From assembly GCA_013393415.1 (NCBI GenBank), contig JABXHI010000027.1, forward strand, positions 23,997-87,996: a stretch of 64,000 nt of DNA, written 5' to 3'. Below, in pieces: positions 7,776 to 16,890 of the stretch. Within the stretch, counting starts at the first letter, position 1. Each line of letters begins with the position of its first letter. The notes under the pieces are model-generated. The model was not told where the DNA came from. It saw only the letters and a list, made by a program, of their open reading frames with translations, and ran no database searches. The translations under genes were made by a program, and so were the position numbers. Origin of the DNA: Micrococcaceae bacterium (lineage in GTDB: Bacteria; Actinomycetota; Actinomycetes; Actinomycetales; Micrococcaceae).

Positions 7776-9515
7776 ATGTTGAAGAACAGGATTCAAGAAA
7801 AGAAAATCTCGACCAGTGTGCTCGTCATCGGCACGGGCGGTTCTGGGCTGCGCGCTGCCATTGAGCTAGCCGAGCAAGGTGTTGACGTATTGGCTGTGGG
7901 GAAGCGCCCACGCAATGATGCTCACACCTCACTAGCAGCCGGCGGCATTAATGCCGCACTTGGCACGATGGACGCCGAGGATACCTGGGAGCAGCACGCC
8001 GCTGACACGATCAAGGAAAGTTATTACCTTGCTGACCCGAACACCGTAGAAATTGTTGCCAAAGGTGCCGCTGAGGGCATTACCGACCTCGAACGCTTCG
8101 GCATGGGCTTTGCCCGTGAAGAGGACGGGCGCATCTCACAGCGGTTCTTTGGTGCACACACATTCCGACGCACAGCATTCGCTGGCGACTACACCGGGCT
8201 GGAGATCCAGCGAAGCCTGGTGCAACGCAGCGAACAACTGGACATCCCCATCCTCGACACCGTCTACATCACCGACATCCTGACCGAGGACAACAAGGTC
8301 TTCGGCGCCTATGGTTTTGATGTGAATGACGGCACCCGCTATTTGGTACATGCTGACGCCGTTATCCTGGCGGCTGGTGGACATAACCGGATCTGGCGCC
8401 GCACCTCCTCTCGCCGTGACGAAAACACCGGTGACTCGTTCCGTCTCGCGGTAGAAGCCGGTGCCAGACTCCGCGACCCAGAACTCGTCCAATTCCACCC
8501 ATCAGGAATCATCGAACCAGAAAACGCCGCAGGCACACTCATCTCAGAGGCCGCTCGCGGCGAAGGTGGCATCCTTCGCAACGCACTGGGCGAGCGGTTC
8601 ATGGAACGCTACGACCCCGAACGCATGGAACTGTCCACCCGTGACCGCGTGGCGCTCGCAGCCTATACCGAAATCCAGGAAGGCCGAGGCACTGAAAAAG
8701 GTGGCGTTTGGTTAGACCTGTCGCATCTGCCACGCGAGGTCATTCTTGAGAGACTGCCGCGGGTTTATCAGACCATGCTTGAAGTTCAGATGCTCGATGT
8801 CACCCGTGAGCCGATCGAAATCGCCCCGACCGCGCACTATTCAATGGGCGGGGTCTGGGTCCGTCCAGAAGACCACTCCACCGATGTCGCCGGGCTGTAT
8901 GTAATCGGTGAGGCATCCAGCGGACTCCATGGGGCGAACCGCTTGGGTGGGAACTCGCTGATTGAACTCCTGGTGTTCGGACGCATTGTGGGCCAGGCTG
9001 CAGCAGACTATTCGGCGAACCTGCTGGCTCAGACCCGTTCTGCTGAAGCAATTGCGCAAGCCCGTGGTGAAGTTGATCGCCTCTTGGCAGCAGATGGGAC
9101 GGAAAATGTACGTGCTCTACAGCGTGCGATTCGTGACATGATGACCGAATACGCTGGCGTTGTTCGACACGAAGCAGGACTCAAGAAAGGCCTGGCTCGA
9201 CTCGACGAGATTGAATACCGCATGGAAAATATCGGCATCCACCCCGACATTGCAGGCTTCCAAGACCTCGCCCACGCGTACGATCTGAAATCATCAGTAC
9301 TGTCCGCCCGGGCCACACTCGAAGCCGCCCTGGAGCGTCGCGAAACTCGCGGTTGCCATAACCGGAGCGACTTCTCAGAGATGGACGCAGGATTGCAGGT
9401 CAATCTGGTTTGGTCGCCAGAAACCGGCGTGACTCGCGAAGCGATTGCACCGGTGCCACAGGAGCTCACCGAGCTAATCCGTGAGGTCAGTGTCGAAGGC
9501 AAATTGGTCGAATAA
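7776..9515 (+). CDS. FAD-dependent oxidoreductase of the SdhA/FrdA/NadB family
   Basis: 579 aa. It has the FAD-binding GTGGSGLRAAIELAEQG near residue 20, THTSLAAGG-like covalent/flavin loop (HTSLAAGGINAALG), HPSG in the active site, and TAHYSMGG and HGANRLGGNSL, as in succinate dehydrogenase/fumarate reductase flavoproteins and L-aspartate oxidase, plus the C-terminal four-helix domain. No iron-sulfur or membrane-anchor genes accompany it and nadA/nadC are absent nearby, so it is a soluble stand-alone dehydrogenase of this family. Aspartate or another dicarboxylate is a plausible substrate. The adjacent divergent LysR is its likely regulator. A good SD is missing before the ATG. Confidence 0.88.
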   Translation: MLKNRIQEKKISTSVLVIGTGGSGLRAAIELAEQGVDVLAVGKRPRNDAHTSLAAGGINAALGTMDAEDTWEQHAADTIKESYYLADPNTVEIVAKGAAEGITDLERFGMGFAREEDGRISQRFFGAHTFRRTAFAGDYTGLEIQRSLVQRSEQLDIPILDTVYITDILTEDNKVFGAYGFDVNDGTRYLVHADAVILAAGGHNRIWRRTSSRRDENTGDSFRLAVEAGARLRDPELVQFHPSGIIEPENAAGTLISEAARGEGGILRNALGERFMERYDPERMELSTRDRVALAAYTEIQEGRGTEKGGVWLDLSHLPREVILERLPRVYQTMLEVQMLDVTREPIEIAPTAHYSMGGVWVRPEDHSTDVAGLYVIGEASSGLHGANRLGGNSLIELLVFGRIVGQAAADYSANLLAQTRSAEAIAQARGEVDRLLAADGTENVRALQRAIRDMMTEYAGVVRHEAGLKKGLARLDEIEYRMENIGIHPDIAGFQDLAHAYDLKSSVLSARATLEAALERRETRGCHNRSDFSEMDAGLQVNLVWSPETGVTREAIAPVPQELTELIREVSVEGKLVE

Positions 9516-9581
9516 TACACGAGCAATTCAAAAAGACGCATCGCGAACCGTGGACCATTTCGACAAGGTAGAGTAAGGGCC

Positions 9582-10667
9582 GTGTCTTTATCTATTGGTT
9601 TTGTCGGACTACCCAACGTCGGTAAGTCAACGTTATTTAATGCCCTCACCCGCCAGACGGTTTTAGCCGCGAACTACCCATTCGCGACCATTGATCCCAA
9701 CGTGGGGATCGTCAACCTCCCGGATGAGCGGCTGGACAAGTTGGCAGAGATCTTTGGTTCCCAAAAGATCCTGCCAGCCACGGTTTCTTTCGTTGATATT
9801 GCTGGCATCGTCAAAGGTGCTTCCGAGGGTGAGGGTTTGGGCAACCAGTTCCTGGCCAACATTCGTGAATCCTCGGCCATCGCGCAGGTTGTTCGCGTCT
9901 TCGAAGACTCCGATGTGATCCACGTTGACGGCGAGATCAATCCAAGCTCGGATATGGAAACCATCAACACCGAGCTGATCCTTGCTGACATGCAGACACT
10001 TGAACGCGCCATCCCTCGAACCGAAAAAGAGGTCAAAGGCAAGAAGGCCGATAAGGCGGTACTGGATGCGATGATCGCAGCCCAGACCGTACTGGAACGT
10101 GGCGACACGATCTTTTCTTCCATCGACTCCGACAAATTGGATATGGAACATCTCGAGCAATTGAACCTGCTGACGGCAAAGCCATTCATCTATGTGTTCA
10201 ACTCCGATGACGAAGTACTTGATGACGCGGCACGCCGACAGGAACTGACCGATCTCGTTGCTCCCGCGCGTGCCGTTTTCCTCGATGCTCAGTTCGAATC
10301 CGAACTCGTCGAGCTCTCTGAAGAAGAAGCCCAGGAAATGCTCGAGATGTCCGGACGCGAAGAATCCGGTATGGACCAGCTAGCACGCGTAGGTTTCGAA
10401 ACTCTTGGTCTGCAAACATACCTGACGGCTGGGCCCAAAGAAGCCCGCGCTTGGACGATCAACAAGGGCGACACCGCTCCAGAAGCTGCGGGAGTTATTC
10501 ACACCGACTTCCAGCGCGGATTCATTCGCGCCGAGGTTGTTTCCTTCGAAGACCTCGTGGCAAACGGTTCAATGGCAGAAGCAAAAGCCCAAGGAAAAGT
10601 TCGCCTCGAAGGTAAGGACTACCTGATGCAGGACGGCGACGTCGTCGAATTTAGATTCAACGTCTAG
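9582..10667 (+). CDS. ychF: Redox-regulated ATPase YchF (Obg family)
   Basis: 361 aa, GTG start with AAGGG upstream. [18 protein letters not shown] is the P-loop; the G4 position has an altered NxxE-like sequence, which in YchF/OLA1 switches preference from GTP to [30 protein letters not shown] is diagnostic, and the C-terminal TGS domain ends in [11 protein letters not shown]. It binds ribosomes and modulates stress responses in other bacteria. It stands alone here. Confidence 0.97.
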   Translation: MSLSIGFVGLPNVGKSTLFNALTRQTVLAANYPFATIDPNVGIVNLPDERLDKLAEIFGSQKILPATVSFVDIAGIVKGASEGEGLGNQFLANIRESSAIAQVVRVFEDSDVIHVDGEINPSSDMETINTELILADMQTLERAIPRTEKEVKGKKADKAVLDAMIAAQTVLERGDTIFSSIDSDKLDMEHLEQLNLLTAKPFIYVFNSDDEVLDDAARRQELTDLVAPARAVFLDAQFESELVELSEEEAQEMLEMSGREESGMDQLARVGFETLGLQTYLTAGPKEARAWTINKGDTAPEAAGVIHTDFQRGFIRAEVVSFEDLVANGSMAEAKAQGKVRLEGKDYLMQDGDVVEFRFNV

Positions 10668-10755
10668 GCGCTCTTTGACAGGTGCCCTGGTTTCTTTTCT
10701 AGAAGCTGGGGCCTTGCAGACTTAGAATCGGCGCTATTGAGCGCTATAGGTGCGT

Positions 10756-11523
10756 TTAGAACACCGGCCAGGGAACCGCAGGCATCTGGCTGCTGGGCGC
10801 AGGGAACTGCCCGGTTTGGCGCAATGCTGTGCAACGGTCAGCGAGGGCGGAAAGTTCCTCGGAACTCAGGAGTTTGGCTAGTTCTTGACCAAGTTCTCTG
10901 GATAATGCTTGGGTCAGCTGGTCGATTCCGTCCAGCTCTTCTTCGCTTATCGGCTGGTCGATCCATCCCCAAAGCACGGTGCGTAGTTTAGGTTCGTGGT
11001 GAAAGCTCAGGCCATGATCGACTCCGTACCGGTGGCCGTCGGACATGGCGAGAATATGGTCGCCTTTCCGATCGGCGTTGTTGACCAGAGCATCAAATAT
11101 GGCCATGCGTCGTAGCTCCGGGCTGTCTTCGTGAAGCAGCGTGACTAGTTGCCCGTTGTCATCCTGTCCGCGCAGAACGGTTTTCCAACCCCTGGCGGGC
11201 AGTTGCTCGGTTGGAAGCAGCTTTACCGCATGCCGTGCGGGGTCTGGTTCCTGCCAGAGTTGCACCATCCCTTCACCGAAGGGACCATCGCGCAGCCAGG
11301 TGTGCGGCACCAGGTTCCAGCCGAGGGTCTCAGACACGAGAAAGGCGGCCACCTCGCGGTGGGCTAAGGTGCCGTGCGGAAAGTCCCATAATGGTTTCTC
11401 GCCTGCGGTTGGCTTGTAGACGACGCGTACTTCACCGATGCTTCCCAAAAATGTTGCATTTGACGCTGTGGTGATGCGGCCGGTGAGTTCCAGTTCGGCG
11501 GTGAGGAGCTCTTGGGGTGACAT
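10756..11523 (-). CDS. SCO1664-family protein (PI3/4-kinase-like fold)
   Basis: 255 aa. GEVRVVYKPTAGEKPLWDFP near the N-terminus, then IFDALVNNADRKGDHIL and GVDHGLSFH, are the conserved blocks of the actinobacterial SCO1664 family, related to phosphatidylinositol 3/4-kinase catalytic domains (lysine, D-x-x-x-x-N and D-H-G positions visible). The start ATG overlaps the stop of the DUF3090 gene by one base (TAATG), so the two are translationally coupled. The family's biological role is not established. Confidence 0.88.
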   Translation of the reverse strand: MSPQELLTAELELTGRITTASNATFLGSIGEVRVVYKPTAGEKPLWDFPHGTLAHREVAAFLVSETLGWNLVPHTWLRDGPFGEGMVQLWQEPDPARHAVKLLPTEQLPARGWKTVLRGQDDNGQLVTLLHEDSPELRRMAIFDALVNNADRKGDHILAMSDGHRYGVDHGLSFHHEPKLRTVLWGWIDQPISEEELDGIDQLTQALSRELGQELAKLLSSEELSALADRCTALRQTGQFPAPSSQMPAVPWPVF

Positions 11524-12062
11524 TACAGTTCGGGCCCGGCGCAGGTGTGCCCATCGGGGTCAATCGGGTGACCGCAACGGGTGCAAATTGGACGCCCTGC
11601 GGCCACGATTTCTTCCGTTCGTTTGGCGAAAGAGCGGGCCATACCTACCGGCATTCGCACCCGTAGGAGTTCATCGGAAGTTGGCTCTGGCTGTGTGAGT
11701 TCCTCTTCGGAATCATCGAGGGTGTATGCTTCCAACACCACCTGTGCCATGGAGGGGTCCCAGCCGAGATTCATGGAGCCGACTCTGAAGAGTTCGACAA
11801 CCTCTTCCATCGGGTCATTGTCGACAAGTTCCACGGGGGTATGCGTTGGGACGCTGTGTGGGTTGCCCTCGACGGTGCTCAGCTCATCAAGAGTCTTGTC
11901 GATCATCTCTGCGACCAATGCCGCCTGCTGTTTCTCTAGGGCGATGCTGGCCAGCTGTGCTCCGGTTCGTACCTGCAAATAGAAGGTGCGTTCGCCGGGC
12001 CTACCGATAGTGCCGATGACGACGCGATCGGGCCAATTAAACTCGTGGGTTGTTGTTGGCAT
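11523..12062 (-). CDS. DUF3090 domain-containing protein
   Basis: 179 aa from ATG 12062 (AGGA 7 bases upstream; another ATG sits two codons earlier at 12068). FNWPDRVVIGTIGRPGERTFYLQVR is the hallmark of DUF3090. The C-terminus carries a Cys pair and a CxGPEL tail (CTRCGHPIDPDGHTCAGPEL), probably a zinc site with C-x2-C, H and C ligands. It lies between the phosphomutase-like gene and the SCO1664 gene, an order conserved across actinobacteria. Function unknown. Confidence 0.9.
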   Translation of the reverse strand: MPTTTHEFNWPDRVVIGTIGRPGERTFYLQVRTGAQLASIALEKQQAALVAEMIDKTLDELSTVEGNPHSVPTHTPVELVDNDPMEEVVELFRVGSMNLGWDPSMAQVVLEAYTLDDSEEELTQPEPTSDELLRVRMPVGMARSFAKRTEEIVAAGRPICTRCGHPIDPDGHTCAGPEL

Positions 12063-12086
12063 TCTCATATCCTAGACGGGTTGTGT

Positions 12087-12779
12087 TCATGATGCTTGGT
12101 GGCCTGCTCCACCGCCAACGGGGGCCTCCGAGGTATGCAGACCCGGAGCAAGCCAGGAGAGATCCCCGGCCTCAGTGTTTACCGCATGGACCCGCGGACC
12201 GCTCGTGCTGTAATGCACAATCGATGCGGAGGCTGGGTTCACGCTCAAACGTTGAAAGAGGTCAAGGTGCATACCTAAGGCATCGGCGAGTATTGATTTG
12301 ACGATGTCCCCGTGGGTGACCGCCACCCACACGGCACCGCTTCCATGCTCGGCCTCGAAGGCTGCGTCGTGACGCCGAATGGCCGACACCGCTCGTGCCT
12401 GCATGCCGGCCATGGATTCTCCATCTGGAAAAGTCACCCCTGAGGGGTGTGACTGCACTTGCGACCATAGTTCTTCGGTGGCCAGATCGGTAAGGCTACG
12501 GCCTTGCCAAACCCCATAATCGCATTCGGTTAAATCCGAATCCATCAACATATCGGCTGTATGTGCCTGGCGTTGCACGACCTCCCGGGCGGTCTGCACA
12601 CATCGCTCCAGTGGGCTGGAAACCACGCCGACTAAGGGCAGTGCCGCTAAACGGCCCGCCGTGTGCGTTGCTTGTTCGTGTCCGGTCTCATCGAGTTGGA
12701 CCCCGGGGGACCTGCCTGCCAGCACTCCGGTGGCATTGGCTGTGGTGCGACCGTGCCGCACAAGAATAACTGTGGCCAT
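12087..12779 (-). CDS. Histidine phosphatase family protein, MSMEG_4193 type
   Basis: 230 aa. LVRHGRTTANATGVLAGRSPG holds the phosphorylated His (RHG); SSPLERCVQTA supplies the second Arg, and VTHGDIVKSIL the second His. Proteins of this type (MSMEG_4193, putative phosphomutase) head the three-gene unit with DUF3090 and SCO1664, so the product probably dephosphorylates or transfers phosphate on a metabolite also handled by those partners. The substrate is unknown. GGGGAC is upstream of the ATG. Confidence 0.9.
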   Translation of the reverse strand: MATVILVRHGRTTANATGVLAGRSPGVQLDETGHEQATHTAGRLAALPLVGVVSSPLERCVQTAREVVQRQAHTADMLMDSDLTECDYGVWQGRSLTDLATEELWSQVQSHPSGVTFPDGESMAGMQARAVSAIRRHDAAFEAEHGSGAVWVAVTHGDIVKSILADALGMHLDLFQRLSVNPASASIVHYSTSGPRVHAVNTEAGDLSWLAPGLHTSEAPVGGGAGHQAS

Positions 12780-12902
12780 GTCCCCAGCCTAACCATCAGT
12801 TCGGTGACATAGCGATTCCTTCGCCTGGTTCTTTTTCGCTGAACCATAGGTATGGTGAACAGAAGATCAGATCTGTCCACACCTGTACAGGAGGTTGTAG
12901 TC

Positions 12903-13343
12903 ATGAGTTTTAATGTCTATCTTTCCGGCGAGATTCACACCGATTGGCGTGAAGAGATCCAGCGCGGTGCTGAGTCCGCTGGGCTGGACGTGGTCTTTAC
13001 TGCCCCGGTGACTGACCACCCTGCCAGCGATGCTGCTGGCGACCACCTGGGTAAACCAGATAACAACTTCTGGCGTGATCATCAGTCAGCTAAGGTAAAT
13101 GCAATCCGCACGCGCACCTTGATTGAGCAGAGCGATATGGTCGTGGTGCGTTTCGGCGACCAGTACAAGCAGTGGAACGCTGCTTTCGATGCCGGCTACG
13201 CTGCGGCGCTAGGGAAGCCGTACGTGACGCTCCACGACGAGGACATTGTCCATCCGCTCAAGGAAGTCGACGCCGAGGCGCAGGCCTGGTGCACGACCAC
13301 CGACCAGGTCGTGGAGACTCTGCGTTACGTACTCAAAGCTTAA
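12903..13343 (+). CDS. ytoQ: YtoQ family protein
   Basis: 146 aa. The start at ATG 12903 follows CAGGAGG at good spacing, although the frame is open 17 codons further up. FNVYLSGEIHTDWREEI, VTDHPASDAAGD and VVVRFGDQYKQWNAAFDAGYAAALGKPYVTLH are characteristic of YtoQ, a nucleoside 2-deoxyribosyltransferase-like Rossmannoid protein; the Glu/Asp residues of the NDT active site are visible. The reaction is not established. Confidence 0.9.
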   Translation: MSFNVYLSGEIHTDWREEIQRGAESAGLDVVFTAPVTDHPASDAAGDHLGKPDNNFWRDHQSAKVNAIRTRTLIEQSDMVVVRFGDQYKQWNAAFDAGYAAALGKPYVTLHDEDIVHPLKEVDAEAQAWCTTTDQVVETLRYVLKA

Positions 13344-13412
13344 GAGATTGGTTCTGTTATTCGGAATCGGTGATCCGTTGTGGGGTTGTCTATAGCCTGT
13401 AATACTTTGGCT

Positions 13413-13874
13413 ATGGCTAGCCTTACTTATCAAGATTCGATCGTTATTCAAGCATCTCCGGAACAGGTCTACGATCTGGTTTCTGACGTCACCCGGACAG
13501 GGGAGTGGAGTCCCATCTGCACAAGCTGTTGGTGGCAAGACGGCGGATCCGCGCATGTCGGGGCTCGCTTTACCGGCCGCAATGAGCGCAAGGGACGGAC
13601 CTGGGAAACTGTTAGCGAAGTCGTCGTCGCGGAACGGGGTCGAGAGTTCGCGTGGGTGGTCGGCGACGGCTATGTTCGATGGACTTATACACTTGCGCCA
13701 ACCGATAGTGGTACTGAACTGACTGAGTGCTGGGAGTTCCTGCCCGCCGGGCTCGAAATGTTCCACGACAAATTCGGTGAGAAAGCCCCCGCTGCCATCG
13801 AAGCACGCACCAAGGACGCCCATCAGGGAATACCGGCCACGCTCGCTGCTATCAAACGGATCGCCGAGCAATAA
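13413..13874 (+). CDS. SRPBCC (START-like) family protein
   Basis: 153 aa from ATG 13413. TYQDSIVIQASPEQVYDLVSDVTRTGEWSP is the standard beginning of SRPBCC/polyketide-cyclase-like lipid-binding proteins, and the domain fills the whole length. No SD precedes the ATG. TAATACT around 13400, about 10 bases before the ATG, looks like a -10 box, so the mRNA may be leaderless. Ligand unknown. Confidence 0.82.
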   Translation: MASLTYQDSIVIQASPEQVYDLVSDVTRTGEWSPICTSCWWQDGGSAHVGARFTGRNERKGRTWETVSEVVVAERGREFAWVVGDGYVRWTYTLAPTDSGTELTECWEFLPAGLEMFHDKFGEKAPAAIEARTKDAHQGIPATLAAIKRIAEQ

Positions 13875-13961
13875 GCACTGTCGACATCCACTGTAAATAT
13901 AGCGATATGAACAACGAAAAACCGCTAGATTAGAATCATTGTCGACTAATGAACGGGTTTT

Positions 13962-14582
13962 ATGTCTCGCGTCATCACTAAACACCTAGTCCTAGCTTCC
14001 GCGATGGTCACTGGTTTGTTGTTGTCGGGGTGCACTTCTCAAGAAGAAGTTTCACCGGAGATACGTCCTCTTACCGGTGACGCCGCCACTGCGAAATCCC
14101 AAGACCCGATCGTGACCGAAGGCAATGGTTCCGAACAACCCGATATGGATGACGCTTTGGCCGAGAGGGACCAGTTCGTTGAGGACCAACAGCTGCCACT
14201 TGACGGTTCTCCTCTGTCGGCAGTCACACCAGAACAGAAACAATTTATCGAAGAGCAGCGCACTCACGTTGAGGAACAAGGAGGAGTTTGGACTCCCGAG
14301 GCCGAGAGCCTGACCCTTGCCTTGACCGCTGATGCGTGTGAAACCGCAATTTTGAACAGTCATGAATCGGATGCTTCGACTGTTCAGATGCACATCGATA
14401 CTTCACCGCTCTTTGCAAGCCAGCTTCCGGAGACTCTGCCTGAGGACCAGCGCGCTCAAGCTGAGATAGGCATGGCAGACATCATGGTGTACGGCATGCA
14501 GCACATGTGCCCGGACGATTTTTCCCAGTGGAGTGACGCTGTAATGGAGATATATCCGGAGTACTACGGTTCGCAACAGTAA
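13962..14582 (+). CDS. Putative secreted lipoprotein
   Basis: 206 aa. A lipoprotein signal peptide, with HLVLASAMVTGLLLSGC ending in a lipobox (LSGC), is followed by an acidic low-complexity stretch and a C-terminal globular part with two cysteines (DACETAIL, QHMCPDDF) that may form a disulfide, reminiscent of DUF732-like mycobacterial proteins. It would be anchored outside the membrane. No domain recognised with confidence. Confidence 0.72.
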   Translation: MSRVITKHLVLASAMVTGLLLSGCTSQEEVSPEIRPLTGDAATAKSQDPIVTEGNGSEQPDMDDALAERDQFVEDQQLPLDGSPLSAVTPEQKQFIEEQRTHVEEQGGVWTPEAESLTLALTADACETAILNSHESDASTVQMHIDTSPLFASQLPETLPEDQRAQAEIGMADIMVYGMQHMCPDDFSQWSDAVMEIYPEYYGSQQ

Positions 14583-14873
14583 CGTAACTAGCTGCTCATC
14601 GTCGTTTCGGGGAGTCGGGGGATCATGGTCTCGCGAACCATGATCTAGATTAGATCCGACACTGTCTTGTCGACTTTATCCGGGGTCCGCATCGGTCCGT
14701 GGTGAAGCGCACGAAAGTCTGGATTCAGGACTCGACGTTGCCGTGTGATTCTGTCTCTTTCCACATCCGGTGGTCCAACCGACCGCCATGCAAGAGGACA
14801 AGCGGCGTGTTTTTTTAGACGGCTCCACTTGACGAGCCTTGGCCTATAGATCAATTGCAGGCTGGTTGCTACG
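14583..14873. other. Intergenic stretch with a hairpin; no gene seen
   Basis: The 291 bp hold a perfect inverted repeat, GATCATGGT paired with ACCATGATC around CTCGCGA (14621-14645), placed 39 bp after the lipoprotein stop; it could act as a terminator but has no T run. An 86-codon minus-strand frame crosses the region and the start of the next gene, but has no SD and no recognisable composition, so I do not call it. Confidence 0.5.
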
Positions 14874-15338
14874 ATGACGGCTATGTGGCAAGAATCGGAC
14901 AGCACAGCGTTTTCACTCGCGAAGAGCCAGGCTCAGAAATCATTTGATGAGGGCGGAATCCCAATTGGTTCAACACTTGTCGATAAGCGCGGCGAGATCA
15001 TCGGGACGGGCCATAACCAACGTGTTCAATTAGCTGATCCGACTGCGCACGGTGAGGTCTCGTGCTTGCGGAATGCTGGGCTCCGAGGTAACTACGCAGA
15101 TTGCACTATATTTACGACGCTGGCGCCATGTGCGATGTGTACGGGCGCAATACTTCTGTTCAAAATTTCCCGAGTCGTGGTGGGTGAAGCTACTACCTAT
15201 ACCGGGGATCTGGAGCGGCTCCGTGAGGCAGGCGTCGAAGTAGTTCTTGTGGATGACGCAGAATGTATCGAACTGATGCAGCGCTTCATTGCTGAGAACC
15301 CAGAAACGTGGAATGAAGATATCGGAGAGGGCGTTTGA
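14874..15338 (+). CDS. Cytosine deaminase, fungal (Fcy1) type
   Basis: 154 aa zinc deaminase. THHGE-type motif is TAHGEVSCLRNAG and the second ligand pair is TTLAPCAMCTGA, giving H/E and C-x2-C. The ending ENPETWNEDIGEG closely follows the C-terminus of yeast cytosine deaminase (RPQDWFEDIGE), and VVLVDDAECIELMQRFI fits the same protein. Yeast-type cytosine deaminase converts cytosine to uracil, whereas bacterial CodA is an unrelated amidohydrolase. The start is ATG 14874 or ATG 14883; neither has a clear SD. It overlaps the 2H phosphoesterase gene. Confidence 0.83.
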   Translation: MTAMWQESDSTAFSLAKSQAQKSFDEGGIPIGSTLVDKRGEIIGTGHNQRVQLADPTAHGEVSCLRNAGLRGNYADCTIFTTLAPCAMCTGAILLFKISRVVVGEATTYTGDLERLREAGVEVVLVDDAECIELMQRFIAENPETWNEDIGEGV

Positions 15339-15852
15339 TCGCACGTTGGTTTCACCCGAGAATATTCTGTTGCACCTTCCAAAGAATGAAGAGCACCAGG
15401 TGCGCGAAGTCTTCGCACGACTCGAAGAACGGGGATTCCCAGCACAACAACAGACCCCACACATCACGATCACATTTTCTCCGACTTTGGCAGACGACGT
15501 GGTGCAGCGCGCCGCAGAACTCCTCCCACCATTGATTCCTGCCAGTTTCCGACGGGTTGGCACCGTCGTTTTCGGGACGAAACGCAAGCAGACCGTTGCG
15601 TGGCTCCTTGAGACCTCGGATGAACTGGAAATAGCGGCTCGTGAGATCAGCGCGGTCAACCCTGACGGGCGAGGCCCGCGCTGGACGCCGCACTTAACGA
15701 TGGGTCTGCGATTACCTCGTGTGATGGTGCCCGATTACATGCGAACACTCGATGAGGTGGCGTCTGCACACCTCAAGGAGCTCACAGCTATCCGGGCGTC
15801 GCTCTGGCAACCACAAAGCCAACAGCTCACAGTGCTTGCGGGACAACGATGA
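15313..15852 (+). CDS. 2'-5' RNA ligase superfamily (2H phosphoesterase) protein
   Basis: 179 aa. Two H-x-T/H-x-T-like motifs, PHITITF and PHLTMGL, are spaced as in ThpR/LigT-like 2H phosphoesterases, which hydrolyse cyclic phosphodiester bonds of RNA or nucleotides. The start is uncertain: ATG 15313 lies inside the end of the deaminase gene (26-bp overlap), ATG 15289 is in frame upstream, and a TTG at 15346 is possible. The stop overlaps the next ATG (ATGA). Its position between a base deaminase and a phosphodiesterase suggests nucleotide salvage or repair. Confidence 0.82.
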   Translation: MKISERAFDRTLVSPENILLHLPKNEEHQVREVFARLEERGFPAQQQTPHITITFSPTLADDVVQRAAELLPPLIPASFRRVGTVVFGTKRKQTVAWLLETSDELEIAAREISAVNPDGRGPRWTPHLTMGLRLPRVMVPDYMRTLDEVASAHLKELTAIRASLWQPQSQQLTVLAGQR

Positions 15853-16694
15853 CAGATCTGAACTTGCCACCGTATTTTGCTGACTCGCTACCTGGGAGAG
15901 CTGGTTGGCCGATTGGAATGGCCCACCGTGGCGCGGACGTCCAGCGTGAGAACACCATGGGGGCTGTACGCGAGGCCGTGGAGCAAGGGTTCGGGTATAT
16001 CGAGATTGATGTGCGGACCAGTGCGGACGGCAAGGTCGTGGTCTTCCATGATGAGCAGCTGGACCGAATTACCACCGGCACGGGAAGGCTTTCTCACTAC
16101 ACCTGGGATGAACTATCAACCGAGACGGTTCTTGGGCCCCAGCCACGACATGAACAGGTCTCGGAGCCTCTCGTATTATTCGAACACTTACTCGAGACGT
16201 TTCCGAATACTCGATTTAACGTTGATCTTAAAGACCGGGCCTCGGCGGCCCCGATGGCCGAAATCTTGCGACGCCACCGAGCATGGGACCGAGTACTGAT
16301 CGCTGCATTTCGCGACTCCCATCGTCGATTGTTTTTCGACCATATTCAAGCGGAAGATCACACAGTAGCTTCCTCTGCTGGTAGTGAAAGCGTTGCTCAA
16401 TTACTGCTGGCACATCGGCTCGGTCGCTTCACGCAAACTGTACGACGGCTGCGACAAAGGCTCCCGCTTCACGCTTTGCAAGTCCCCGTTCGGCAGGGGT
16501 GGATTCGAGTCGTGACCAAACGATTCGTGGATGCGTGCCATCGGGCAGGCATAGCCGTTCATGTTTGGGTCGTGAATGAACAGGAGGAAATGGAGCGTTT
16601 ATTGGCCATGGGTGTCGACGGGTTGGTGACAGATAATGGGGCCGACATCGCTGAGGTTCTTGCCGCTCGGGGCCAATGGCCGCAGAGATTATGA
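15849..16694 (+). CDS. Glycerophosphodiester phosphodiesterase
   Basis: 281 aa. GMAHRGADVQRENTMGA gives the first catalytic His and the RGxxxxxPENT-like motif (here Q-RENT), IEIDVRTSADGKVVVFHDEQLDR the metal-binding E-x-D and second His, and VWVVNEQEEMERLLAMGVDGLVTDN the C-terminal signature. It cleaves glycerophosphodiesters to sn-glycerol 3-phosphate and an alcohol. No signal peptide, so cytoplasmic. It starts at ATG 15849, overlapping the previous stop by 4 bases. The Ugp-like importer at 23771 could supply its substrates, but this is only inference. Confidence 0.93.
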   Translation: MTDLNLPPYFADSLPGRAGWPIGMAHRGADVQRENTMGAVREAVEQGFGYIEIDVRTSADGKVVVFHDEQLDRITTGTGRLSHYTWDELSTETVLGPQPRHEQVSEPLVLFEHLLETFPNTRFNVDLKDRASAAPMAEILRRHRAWDRVLIAAFRDSHRRLFFDHIQAEDHTVASSAGSESVAQLLLAHRLGRFTQTVRRLRQRLPLHALQVPVRQGWIRVVTKRFVDACHRAGIAVHVWVVNEQEEMERLLAMGVDGLVTDNGADIAEVLAARGQWPQRL

Positions 16695-16890
16695 GCGATC
16701 TACCGGTGCGCATCATCGAGAAGCGTGAAGGGTATAGTATTCGCACTTTAATCTCCTAAGGCGTGGCACCCTGTGCTGATCGTGGTCGCATTCCGTCCAA
16801 CGTGGAGCCGACTTCTGGAGTCATGAGTCGTCTTTGTCCTGATCACGACGCTCCTTCGATACGCGAGATTTTCCGCGGGTCTCAGAGAGG

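Noticed and set aside
13209..13985. 258-codon minus-strand frame
   Set aside because: It is antisense to the end of ytoQ and the whole SRPBCC gene, with low-quality composition.
14645..14905. 86-codon minus-strand frame after the lipoprotein gene
   Set aside because: No start context, no family, and it overlaps the start of the cytosine deaminase.
16695..16890. tRNA or small RNA gene between gdpD-like and hepT genes
   Set aside because: No cloverleaf or strong terminator was found in the 196 bp.
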